Shown here: in pieces, positions 1-5,442 of the stretch
How positions within the stretch are numbered: the first letter of the stretch is position 1
Layout of the letters: each line of letters starts with the position of its first letter
NCBI GenBank assembly: GCA_964561165.1
Contig: CAZLOJ010000058.1
Location: 1-5,575 of the forward strand
DNA from: IMCC26077 sp964561165
GTDB lineage: Bacteria; Actinomycetota; Actinomycetes; Nanopelagicales; Nanopelagicaceae
Length of the DNA stretch: 5,575 bases
Direction: 5' to 3'
Made by a program: the position numbers and the translations under genes
The notes under the pieces: generated by a model
What the model saw: the letters and a program-made list of their open reading frames with translations, nothing else
Told to the model about the DNA's origin: nothing
Database searches by the model: none

Positions 1-748
1 CGAAGGCTTCGGCGGTATGTTCTGCGCTCTGTCGATCAACAATCTCATGCCACCAAACGTCGCGCGATGCATTCCATGCCACATCCTGGCCGGTTCGCTT
101 GACGACTAATACATGCTTGACGTTCTGCTGCCCCTTGAGCGCTTCATCAACTGCGGGCTTCAGAGCGTTAGCAGCGCCCTTGCGATACCCACCATCTGCA
201 GTGATAACAATCTTCGCATCAGCATCTTGGATACGAGAGAGCAGTGCCTCAGCAGAGAAACCGCCGAAGACAACAGAGTGCATCGCACCAAGACGAGCGC
301 AGGCAAGCATCGCAATCGCAGCCTCTGGAATCATCGGCATATAAATGGCAACTCGATCGCCACTCGTTACGCCTAATTCAATAAGAGCATTCGCAGTCTT
401 TTTCACTTCAGTAAGCATCTGCGCGTAGGTAATCTTACGGGTATCGCCAGGCTCACCTTCGAAGAGCAGCGCTACGCGATCACCACGACCTTCGGCCACA
501 TGACGATCGAGGCAGTTCACAGAAGCATTAAGTTTTCCGCCGATAAACCACTTGGCAAAGGGAGCTTCCCACTCGAGCGTCTTCTCCCATGGTTTCTCCC
601 ACTGCAAGAAGCGAGCTTGTTCTTCCCAGAACTTCAATCGATCAGCATCAGCGTGCGCATACATCTCAGCTTTCGCATTAGCAGCAGTAGCAAACTCAGC
701 AGATGGGGGAAAAGTTCTATTCTCTGAGAGCAGATTCTCAAGCGACAT
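1..748 (-). CDS. acs: Acetyl-CoA synthetase, N-terminal part (runs off the left edge)
   Basis: Cytoplasmic AMP-forming acetate:CoA ligase, which activates acetate through acetyl-AMP to acetyl-CoA. Reading leftward from the ATG at 748 gives 249 uninterrupted codons before the edge, against about 650 residues for the family. Residues 67-83 (WFIGGKLN followed by NCLDRH) are the N-terminal signature of Acs. Residues 131-165, which run from DRVAIYMPMIPEAA through ACARLGAMHSVVFGGFS, are the strongly conserved adenylate-forming core just before the phosphate-binding TSGSTG loop; that loop lies off the window. A GGAGGA Shine-Dalgarno sits 4 bases upstream of the ATG (753-758). The start lies inside the 3' end of the HAD hydrolase gene (11-base overlap), so the two are probably one transcript with coupled translation. 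Family assignment is very secure. The distinction from propionyl-CoA synthetase rests on overall resemblance, because the specificity pocket is not in view. Confidence 0.95.
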   Translation of the reverse strand, partial: MSLENLLSENRTFPPSAEFATAANAKAEMYAHADADRLKFWEEQARFLQWEKPWEKTLEWEAPFAKWFIGGKLNASVNCLDRHVAEGRGDRVALLFEGEPGDTRKITYAQMLTEVKKTANALIELGVTSGDRVAIYMPMIPEAAIAMLACARLGAMHSVVFGGFSAEALLSRIQDADAKIVITADGGYRKGAANALKPAVDEALKGQQNVKHVLVVKRTGQDVAWNASRDVWWHEIVDRQSAEHTAEAF

Positions 749-1541
749 CAGGTCCTCCAGCAGATCTCTTCTTACGTTTCACTAAATAGATTATGGCACT
801 CAACGCACCTAAGCCAAGAGCCGTTGCAATCGCAGGGCGCGGTGGGATAGCTGCAAAGCGCTGCTTCAACGGAACCGGGCGTGTGAAGTGAAGAATCGGC
901 CAATTATTTGCCTCTGCATGCGCGCGCAATCCACGATCTGGATTGACTACACATGGAAAGCCGACGATAGATAGCAAGGGAATATCGGTGCTGGAGTCGG
1001 AATAGGCGAACGATTTCTGTAAGTCATACCCATTCTTCTCGGCTAACGCACGAACCGCTTCTGCTTTCTTCTCAGCGTAAGCGTAATACGAAACCTTGCC
1101 TGTGTAGAGCCCATCGACAATTTCCATATCGGTAGCGATGACATCTGTCGCACCAAGCATCTTGCCAATTGGTTCAACAATCTCACGCCCCGATGTCGAC
1201 ACGATAATGACATCACGCCCATCGCGAATATGTTTCTCGATTAACTCAGCCGCCTCGTCATAGATCATCGGGTCAATCGCTGAGTGGAGCGATTCGTTAA
1301 TCACTGTCTTTGTTTGCGCTACATCCCACCCTGTCACCATCGAAGTGAGTGTTTGCCGCATCTTCTCCATCTGTGCATGGTTTGCGCCAGAATTAGTGAA
1401 GAAGAATTGATTCACAAAATTACGCATCATCCGCTTTCGCGAAATCAACCCGGCTTCATTAAATGGTTTGGTAAAAGCCAACAGTGAGGAGCGCGAGATG
1501 ATGGTTTTATCTAAATCGAAGAATGCGGCGCTCTTACTCAC
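738..1541 (-). CDS. SerB-like HAD-IB family phosphatase with C-terminal membrane anchor
   Basis: A haloacid dehalogenase superfamily hydrolase, subfamily IB, of the type next to the Tad locus in many actinobacteria (M. tuberculosis Rv3661 is the positional counterpart). From the GTG at 1541 the protein has 267 residues. Motif I is FFDLDKT (nucleophile D9, acid D11), motif II is the STSG serine at 115, motif III is a lysine in AEKK (about 158), and motif IV is YSDSSTD (D182, D186). All catalytic residues are present, so it should be an active phosphatase; the substrate is unknown. Residues about 237-254 form a hydrophobic helix followed by KRKKR, suggesting a C-terminal anchor with a cytoplasmic tail. 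The frame stays open upstream to 1691, but that extension is arginine-rich and unlike the family. I chose the GTG because DLDKT then falls at residues 9-13 and a promoter-like element sits just before it. The ATG at 1592 (MEIAKW) is the alternative. Confidence 0.88.
   Translation of the reverse strand: MSKSAAFFDLDKTIISRSSLLAFTKPFNEAGLISRKRMMRNFVNQFFFTNSGANHAQMEKMRQTLTSMVTGWDVAQTKTVINESLHSAIDPMIYDEAAELIEKHIRDGRDVIIVSTSGREIVEPIGKMLGATDVIATDMEIVDGLYTGKVSYYAYAEKKAEAVRALAEKNGYDLQKSFAYSDSSTDIPLLSIVGFPCVVNPDRGLRAHAEANNWPILHFTRPVPLKQRFAAIPPRPAIATALGLGALSAIIYLVKRKKRSAGGPDVA
753..758 (-). promoter_or_regulatory. Ribosome-binding site of acs
   Basis: On the minus strand GGAGGA lies 4 bases before the ATG at 748. 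It is the strongest Shine-Dalgarno in the window and fixes the acs start. It is embedded in the last codons of the upstream HAD gene, as expected for an internal gene of an operon. Confidence 0.8.
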
Positions 1542-1548
1542 ATAATGA

Positions 1549-1577
1549 AGCGTAACGATTACCGACAGGTATGCCCA
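1549..1577 (-). promoter_or_regulatory. Candidate leaderless promoter for the HAD-acs operon
   Basis: Read on the minus strand, TGGGCA (1577-1572; 4 of 6 matches to TTGACA) is followed by a 17-base spacer and TACGCT (1554-1549; matches TAnnnT), then 7 bases to the GTG at 1541. That geometry would start transcription at or next to the GTG, which would explain why no Shine-Dalgarno precedes it. Leaderless genes are common in actinobacteria. The elements are weak individually, so this is inference. Confidence 0.45.
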
Positions 1578-1607
1578 CTTTGCGATTTCCATAGGTGAGA
1601 TGGGAAT

Positions 1608-1629
1608 GCGCGCACCCGCACGTGCGCGC
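1608..1629. repeat. GC-rich 8-base inverted repeat in the divergent intergenic region
   Basis: GCGCGCAC (1608-1615) and GTGCGCGC (1622-1629) are perfect reverse complements separated by 6 bases. Inside lies a second perfect palindrome, GCACGTGC (1618-1625). The element overlaps where a -35 hexamer of the plus-strand promoter would fall. It could be an operator for a dimeric regulator or, if transcribed, a hairpin. Confidence 0.6.
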
Positions 1630-1632
1630 TCG

Positions 1633-1639
1633 TGATAAT
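1633..1639 (+). promoter_or_regulatory. Candidate extended -10 element of the tad operon
   Basis: TGATAAT ends 6 bases before the GTG at 1646, the spacing expected if transcription starts at the start codon. No good -35 hexamer is visible 16-18 bases upstream, where the sequence is GC-rich and part of an inverted repeat. That suggests either an extended -10 promoter or an activator-dependent or repressed one. It is the main reason for preferring 1646 over 1595 as the tadZ start. Confidence 0.45.
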
Positions 1640-1644
1640 CCGCC

Positions 1645-1681
1645 CGTGCCCCACTCTCGATCCCCACGACTGTGGGGCACG
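1645..1681. repeat. 10-base perfect inverted repeat over the tadZ start, with a competing inner hairpin
   Basis: CGTGCCCCAC (1645-1654) and GTGGGGCACG (1672-1681) are perfect reverse complements with a 17-base loop. Inside the loop, CCCCAC (1662-1667) can instead pair with GTGGGG (1672-1677) around a GACT tetraloop. The left arm of the long form contains the proposed GTG start codon, so the two pairings are mutually exclusive and only the long one buries the start. Confidence 0.65.
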
Positions 1682-2296
1682 TTCTCCGCATCCGGCGGCG
1701 TTGGCACCACCACGCTCACCCTCCAACTCGCTCGAATTGCAACCCGGCTGGGACAGCGCGTGCTCATCGTCGAATCAGATACTCGCGCACCGCTCCGCGA
1801 GATTCTTGGCGCCGTGCCTCCGTTCTGGGAGGAGTACCGACGAGCGAACGCCTTAGTCAAAGCCGAGGCGTTGCCGCAGCAGCTTCGCGCTGGCTTTGCT
1901 CTTCTCACGAGAAGAAGTAGCGCACCAATATCCGAGGAGATTTTCACTCAACTCTGTACCGTCGCTAGCGAGAATTTTGATCTCGTGCTTTTTGATAATC
2001 CACACCATCGATTTCCCAGTATGAACTCCATTTTTGTCGCAGAAAATACCTTGCCTTCCTTGATTGGATTAACTGCACTCGCAGGAGAGCTAAAGCCAAA
2101 ATTAGTGATAATCAATAAACATTCAGCGCGAGTCAAAAAGCGAGCTGCGCTTGAGGGTTTTATTACCGATGCAAAGATATTCACTCTGCCACGTTCACAA
2201 GATTTAAACCTCGCCCTTGGATTTGGGGTATTGCGAAAACTATCGAGCCAGAACGAGCAACGAGTCACTGATATTGCACGTGAGATTCTCCGATGA
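1646..2296 (+). CDS. tadZ: CpaE/TadZ-like MinD/ParA-family ATPase of the Tad system
   Basis: A deviant-Walker ATPase of the SIMIBI class, of the kind that localises or organises Tad pilus machinery at the inner membrane; the M. tuberculosis counterpart by position is Rv3660c (ssd). From GTG 1646 it has 216 residues, shorter than full-length CpaE because there is no N-terminal receiver-like domain. Walker A is SASGGVGTTT (14-23). Both lysines of canonical KGGVGKT are replaced, as in other TadZ/CpaE proteins. The Walker A'-like strand is VLIVESD (39-45), Walker B is FDLVLFDNP (111-119, D117), and LVIINK (153-158) is the base-recognition strand. The stop overlaps the tadA start as ATGA. In-frame GTG codons at 1595 and 1622 are alternative starts; the extra residues they add (WECAHPHVRARD and similar) look non-protein-like. 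Family is secure, the start is uncertain. Confidence 0.88.
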   Translation: MPHSRSPRLWGTFSASGGVGTTTLTLQLARIATRLGQRVLIVESDTRAPLREILGAVPPFWEEYRRANALVKAEALPQQLRAGFALLTRRSSAPISEEIFTQLCTVASENFDLVLFDNPHHRFPSMNSIFVAENTLPSLIGLTALAGELKPKLVIINKHSARVKKRAALEGFITDAKIFTLPRSQDLNLALGFGVLRKLSSQNEQRVTDIAREILR

Positions 2297-3363
2297 TGCA
2301 GGGAGAGATTCTCGATGAAATCAGGGCACACGTAGTCGCAGAGTTAATCGAAAAGAGCCCATGGATTCCTGAGCAAGAGTTCGAAGATGAATCTGCAGCG
2401 CTCCGCGATATCTCACGGGGCCTTGGACCATTTACCCAGCTCCTCCAGCGCGAGAGTTTTACCGACTTGTTCATCAATGCAAACTCGGGAGCATGGATTA
2501 ATCGAGGTGCTGGCTTAGAGGAGATTGATTTTCCCATTAATGAACGGGCGCTTGTGAACTTTATTCGTTCGCAATCCTTACGCGCAGGAAAACTCTTCGA
2601 TCAGGCGCATCCAGCAGTTGATCTTGAATTGAGTCCAGGCGTGCGTTTGCATGCGCTGCTACCACCGCTAGTTGAATCAGGTGTCCATCTCTCGCTTCGA
2701 GTGAATCAAAGGCAGAGCAACTGGCGTGTTACCGAGCGGCAACGAGAAGTCCTCGATCTCATCATCATGAGTAAACGGAATTTCCTCATTTCGGGCGGTA
2801 CGGGAAGTGGTAAAACCACGCTACTTTCCCAGCTCATCGAGAGTATTCCCTCGAATCAACGCCTACTTGTTATCGAAGATACCCACGAGATTCAGGCGGC
2901 GCACCCCCACTTGCTGAGATTGCAGGCGCGGGAGAGCAACAGCGAAGGCATTGGTGCGCTCTCGATTCGTGAATTGATTCGGCACGCTCTTCGGATGAAA
3001 CCAGATCGAATCTTTCTCGGCGAGGTACGGGGTGCAGACGTTCTTGATTTATTTCTCGCGTTGAATACCGGACATGCTGGAAGTGGCGGCACGATTCATG
3101 GAAATTCGCCACGGGATATCCCCAATCGCATCGCTGCACTGGCCATGACAGTTGGGATTCCCCGAGATGGCGCACTTGCCCTCTTCGCCAGTTCGATAGA
3201 TCTCGTTATTCACTTGGATGGTGGGCGAAGTGGCAATCGAATTTCGTCAATTTCACACGTGATTACCACCGGCGATAACGTGGTAATCGAAGAGTTGATC
3301 AGTGCTCCTGAAGATTTCACGCTCGAGCACATAGCGCATCTGGATCGAGCGTTGCTCAAGTGA
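2293..3363 (+). CDS. tadA: TadA/CpaF-type secretion motor ATPase
   Basis: GspE/VirB11-superfamily hexameric ATPase on the cytoplasmic face of the inner membrane that powers pilus assembly through TadB/TadC. The 356 residues contain the N-terminal domain (to about 145; FTDLFINA at 56-63 is typical of CpaF), Walker A GGTGSGKTT (168-176, catalytic K174), an aspartate box VIEDTHEI (193-200), Walker B RIFLGEVRG (239-247) with E244, and a histidine box TGHAGSGGTIHGNS (259-272). All catalytic boxes are intact. The start ATG at 2293 overlaps the tadZ stop (ATGA); a second ATG follows at once at 2296. The stop overlaps the tadB start as GTGA, so expression of the three is coupled. The protein lacks the long N-terminal extension of many proteobacterial CpaF proteins, in line with the compact actinobacterial forms. 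Confidence 0.95.
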   Translation: MMQGEILDEIRAHVVAELIEKSPWIPEQEFEDESAALRDISRGLGPFTQLLQRESFTDLFINANSGAWINRGAGLEEIDFPINERALVNFIRSQSLRAGKLFDQAHPAVDLELSPGVRLHALLPPLVESGVHLSLRVNQRQSNWRVTERQREVLDLIIMSKRNFLISGGTGSGKTTLLSQLIESIPSNQRLLVIEDTHEIQAAHPHLLRLQARESNSEGIGALSIRELIRHALRMKPDRIFLGEVRGADVLDLFLALNTGHAGSGGTIHGNSPRDIPNRIAALAMTVGIPRDGALALFASSIDLVIHLDGGRSGNRISSISHVITTGDNVVIEELISAPEDFTLEHIAHLDRALLK

Positions 3364-3845
3364 TTCTCACGTGGTTGCTACCTGGTGCTCTACTTCGACC
3401 AGAGAGTAAGAATGCGCTCGTGCGTCAGATGGAATTTCTAGAATCAGTAATTGACGATGTAGAGAGCGGTGAACATATCCATGTCAGTTTTGAACGACAT
3501 CGCTATCGGGATCTATCTGGCACTCCGATTGAAAAGTTCTGCTATCTCTCTATGGCGCAAGGGTTGGCGTTGTTGCCGCCACTTCGCGAGTTGGCACGTC
3601 AATGTAAATTTCAGATAGAGCGCGAGCGCGCAATCGACGTGGAGATTGCACCAGCTCGAGCAACGCTCAAACTGCTCACCTATTTTCCAGCGCTAATACT
3701 CATCGGCGCTGCAATTGGAAATGTAATGCCAGTCAATGAGAGTTTGCTCGCGCCGATTCCGGTTGGAATGGTTCTTCTCTCCATCGCGCTGCAAGTATTA
3801 GGTCGACGATGGTCGGAGCGGATCATTGCTCACACAAGAAGCTAG
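3360..3845 (+). CDS. tadB: TadB-like inner-membrane platform protein, unusually short
   Basis: Membrane platform subunit (T2SSF/GspF family) that would pair with TadC and contact TadA. It has 161 residues, starts with a GTG overlapping the tadA stop (GTGA), and has a cytoplasmic helical part (about 15-103, including AQGLALLPPLRELARQCKF) followed by two hydrophobic segments (about 104-123 and 131-148). The pair of N-terminal membrane helices found in standard TadB proteins of about 260-300 residues is missing. Only a short hydrophobic stretch (ILTWLLPGALL) precedes the cytoplasmic domain. The reading frame is clean and starts exactly at the tadA stop, so this looks like a natural short form and not a frameshift. 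Identification rests on position between tadA and tadC and on the domain pattern. Confidence 0.82.
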   Translation: MILTWLLPGALLRPESKNALVRQMEFLESVIDDVESGEHIHVSFERHRYRDLSGTPIEKFCYLSMAQGLALLPPLRELARQCKFQIERERAIDVEIAPARATLKLLTYFPALILIGAAIGNVMPVNESLLAPIPVGMVLLSIALQVLGRRWSERIIAHTRS

Positions 3846-3852
3846 CCTTTAG

Positions 3853-4464
3853 ATGCGCCTGGTTTCATTCTTTCGATCGGTACACCCGATGCCCTTGCTT
3901 GGCGCCCTTACGCCGCTACTCTTTTTTGGTAAGTGGTGGGTGGCGATCACGCCAATTGCCTATTGGCTCCTTAAGCGAACGCTCGCCCTCCTTCCTTCCG
4001 AGGCGAGCGTTGCGCGCGCGAAAGAGCGTGAACGCGAGGGGCTTTTCTTTCTCTCTGCATTAGGCGGCTCACTCAAAGCTGGGCTGCCCCTTCTTCCAGC
4101 CCTGGCAAATGTCATCACACTTCTTACTAGCTCTCTAAAAGGCGATATCGAAAAGGTCTATTCGCTATTACTTCTGGGCGCAGAGCCAAAGCAAGCCTGG
4201 GGAGTTCTTTTCGATGACCCACAACTTGGATCCTGTGCTCGCGCAATTGCTCGTGCCCAGTTCGAGGGGCGTTCGCTTGCCGTTGTCGTCGATCGAATAA
4301 TTACTGAAGTTTTTGACAAGACGCTCACACGGTCAAAAGAACGGGTGAAATCACTCTCAGTGAAGTTAGCGCTGCCAATCGGTCTCTGTTTTCTGCCGAG
4401 CTTTCTTATTGGTGGAATCGGACCAGTGATCTACTCATTCTTTTCTTCATTGAGAATCTTTTAA
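3853..4464 (+). CDS. tadC: TadC-like inner-membrane platform protein
   Basis: Second T2SSF-family platform protein, expected to form the inner-membrane base of the pilus with TadB. It has 203 residues, in the usual range for actinobacterial TadC. There are hydrophobic segments at about 14-45, an amphipathic cytoplasmic domain (about 50-170) with the family-like FFLSALGGSLKAGLPLLPAL (65-84), and a C-terminal membrane segment ALPIGLCFLPSFLIGGIGPV (173-192), whose GLCFLPSFL core is the most recognisable TadC signature. It starts 7 bases after tadB at ATG 3853 with no clear Shine-Dalgarno; the ATG at 3889 is a less likely alternative. A 119-base gap follows before the pilin gene, the largest inside the cluster. 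Confidence 0.88.
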   Translation: MRLVSFFRSVHPMPLLGALTPLLFFGKWWVAITPIAYWLLKRTLALLPSEASVARAKEREREGLFFLSALGGSLKAGLPLLPALANVITLLTSSLKGDIEKVYSLLLLGAEPKQAWGVLFDDPQLGSCARAIARAQFEGRSLAVVVDRIITEVFDKTLTRSKERVKSLSVKLALPIGLCFLPSFLIGGIGPVIYSFFSSLRIF

Positions 4465-4482
4465 CAGCTCGTAACTTTCCCC

Positions 4483-4516
4483 AGCTATCGATTCTTGAAT
4501 CCAGATAGTTTCTTTG
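4483..4516 (+). terminator. Candidate hairpin and T-tract (terminator or attenuator) before the pilin gene
   Basis: AGCTATC (4483-4489) pairs with GATAGTT (4504-4510, one G-U pair), and GATT (4490-4493) pairs with AATC (4498-4501) around a CTTG loop, leaving a CA bulge. The T-rich TTTCTTT follows at once (4509-4515). This resembles a weak intrinsic terminator 19 bases after tadC. It may be partial, lowering or delimiting transcription, or act as an mRNA stability element for the pilin message. Confidence 0.4.
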
Positions 4517-4563
4517 GTCAATGAGAATTCGCTCACAGAGCAGTATTTCTATTACTGAATTAA

Positions 4564-4583
4564 ATGAAGGAGCATGAAGGAAT
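4564..4583 (+). promoter_or_regulatory. Duplicated ribosome-binding site of the pilin gene (tandem 10-base repeat)
   Basis: ATGAAGGA occurs twice, ten bases apart (4564-4571 and 4574-4581), followed by the pilin ATG at 4584. The first copy supplies GAAGGAG (4566-4572) with 11 bases to the ATG. The second supplies AAGGA with only 2 bases, probably too close to use. The first ATG opens a seven-codon frame (MKEHEGI) whose TGA overlaps the pilin ATG as ATGA. Confidence 0.55.
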
Positions 4584-4796
4584 ATGACATTGTTAGCTAA
4601 AACAATCGTGTTTATCAAAGATCTTAACTCTGCCCGAATCTCTGGTGAGCTAGGAATCGCCACCGCCGAATATGCAGTAACAACAGTTGCCGCATGCGGC
4701 TTTGCTGGAGTTCTTTACAAACTACTTGGATCAGAGAGCATTGCGCAATTAATTGGTGACCTATTGCGTCGCGCACTTTCAACTTTCTTGTTGTAA
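4584..4796 (+). CDS. Flp-type pilin, DUF4244 family
   Basis: The probable major pilin of the Tad fibre; DUF4244 proteins occupy this slot in actinobacterial Tad loci (Rv3656c position in M. tuberculosis). It has 70 residues. An unusually long leader (1-24) ends in GELG, followed by IATAEYAV. Cleavage after G24 would place the conserved glutamate at +5 and tyrosine at +6, the Flp prepilin rule, giving a 46-residue mature subunit. The mature part is the family pattern ATAEYAVTTVAACGFAGVLYK (hydrophobic helix, about 26-46) followed by an amphipathic tail ending RRALSTFLL. The start ATG is supported by the GAAGGA sequences upstream. The gene has its own leader region and is followed after 5 bases by tadE. 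No prepilin peptidase is in the window, so it must be encoded elsewhere. Confidence 0.88.
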   Translation: MTLLAKTIVFIKDLNSARISGELGIATAEYAVTTVAACGFAGVLYKLLGSESIAQLIGDLLRRALSTFLL

Positions 4797-4801
4797 TACA
4801 C

Positions 4802-5116
4802 GTGCAGAATTCTCATCACAATGAACGCGGAAGCGCTACTGCTGAATTAGTAGTGGCGCTTCCGATTGTTATTACCGTGCTGTTGCTAGGCGTGAATTTC
4901 TTGGGCGAAATTATTCAAAGAGAACGACTTCGCTATATTGCAGAAGGTGTCGTACAGGCAACTATGCGCGATGAGAGCCAGAGCGATATTGCGCGCGAAG
5001 TAACGCGAGCTCTTCCCGGTGCGCGGTACTCGGTGGTCCATCATGAATCCGATGGCACTTTCCTCGTCACCGTCCGCTTTCATACGGCGAGCGCTACAGC
5101 TGCAGGCTTGCAGTGA
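4802..5116 (+). CDS. tadE: TadE-like pseudopilin
   Basis: Minor pseudopilin of the Tad system. It has 104 residues with a short hydrophilic leader (1-10) ending ERG, then SATAELVVALPIV. Processing after G10 gives glutamate at +5, as in TadE pseudopilins. A single membrane helix spans about 16-36, followed by a small extracytoplasmic domain (about 40-98). No cysteines are present. The start is the GTG at 4802, 5 bases after the pilin stop. No Shine-Dalgarno is visible and no other in-frame start lies before the conserved core, so translation is probably coupled to the pilin. The stop overlaps the next gene as GTGA. The position matches Rv3655c of M. tuberculosis. Confidence 0.85.
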   Translation: MQNSHHNERGSATAELVVALPIVITVLLLGVNFLGEIIQRERLRYIAEGVVQATMRDESQSDIAREVTRALPGARYSVVHHESDGTFLVTVRFHTASATAAGLQ

Positions 5117-5442
5117 GTCGTCCACCCGCTGGCGAGGCAGGAAGCGCCGCCCTCTTCACGCTCTGCTTTGCCCTCCTATTAATAGGTGCGAGCGCTCTGG
5201 TCGCGATCGAAATCGGGCAGATCGGTGCGCGGCGCGCCGAGATACGAAAAATTGAGGCGGTCGGGTTGGCTGCGATGGAACGGGCCGGGGGCGCTGGTGC
5301 TCTGGCCTGCCAGATTGCCCAGACAAATTTCGCTATTCCCTGCGAATTTGGCGGGGACGAGATAGCCCTGCGCCCATCCTGGGGCCCCGCCGATTGGGCG
5401 GTGCGGGTGGGGTGGCGCGCCCAAGAGGCGGGGGTTTGGTAG
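5113..5442 (+). CDS. TadE-like protein of the actinobacterial helicase/secretion neighbourhood
   Basis: A small membrane-anchored or secreted protein of 109 residues in the slot of Rv3654c (the 'helicase/secretion neighbourhood TadE-like' family). It starts with GTG overlapping the tadE stop (GTGA). A hydrophilic N-terminus ending EAG (8-10) precedes a hydrophobic helix (about 11-35), then a helical segment with the family-like EAVGLAAMERAGGAGALACQIAQ (48-70). Cysteines 66 and 77 bracket the ACQIAQTNFAIPCEF stretch and could form a disulphide outside the membrane. Unlike TadE, position +5 after G10 is phenylalanine, so normal prepilin processing is doubtful. Base composition is much richer in G+C than the preceding genes. 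Exact role unknown; a minor pilus component is the best guess. Confidence 0.78.
   Translation: MSRPPAGEAGSAALFTLCFALLLIGASALVAIEIGQIGARRAEIRKIEAVGLAAMERAGGAGALACQIAQTNFAIPCEFGGDEIALRPSWGPADWAVRVGWRAQEAGVW

Larger units (their letters stand above)
4465..4583 (+). other. tadC-pilin intergenic region
   Basis: This 119-base AT-rich spacer separates the machine genes from the pilin and pseudopilin genes. It contains a hairpin (4483-4510) followed by a T-rich run, and a tandem ATGAAGGA repeat just before the pilin start. I could not find a convincing -35/-10 pair. Hand counting gives 41 G+C in 120 bases for 4501-4620, far below the rest of the window. Confidence 0.6.

Noticed and set aside
99..785. 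Open frames on the plus strand across the left end
   Set aside because: They are antisense to acs, which has clear conserved motifs throughout, and their translations look random.
1595..1645. Earlier GTG start for the TadZ-like protein
   Set aside because: The residues it adds are low-likelihood protein sequence translated through an inverted repeat, there is no ribosome-binding site, and it would overlap the putative promoter. Kept as an alternative only.
1542..1691. N-terminal extension of the HAD hydrolase frame on the minus strand, giving 317 residues
   Set aside because: The added residues are arginine-rich and antisense to the start of tadZ, including its Walker A approach. The family core begins only a few residues before DLDKT, and a promoter-like element sits right before GTG 1541.
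4448..4529. Near-repeat of TCAnTGAGAAT at the tadC end and in the spacer
   Set aside because: Two imperfect copies of about ten bases in AT-rich DNA; too weak to call a repeat element.
5381..5388. GGGGCCCC palindrome
   Set aside because: It lies inside a very GC-rich coding stretch where such palindromes are expected by chance, and there is no T-tract or regulatory context.
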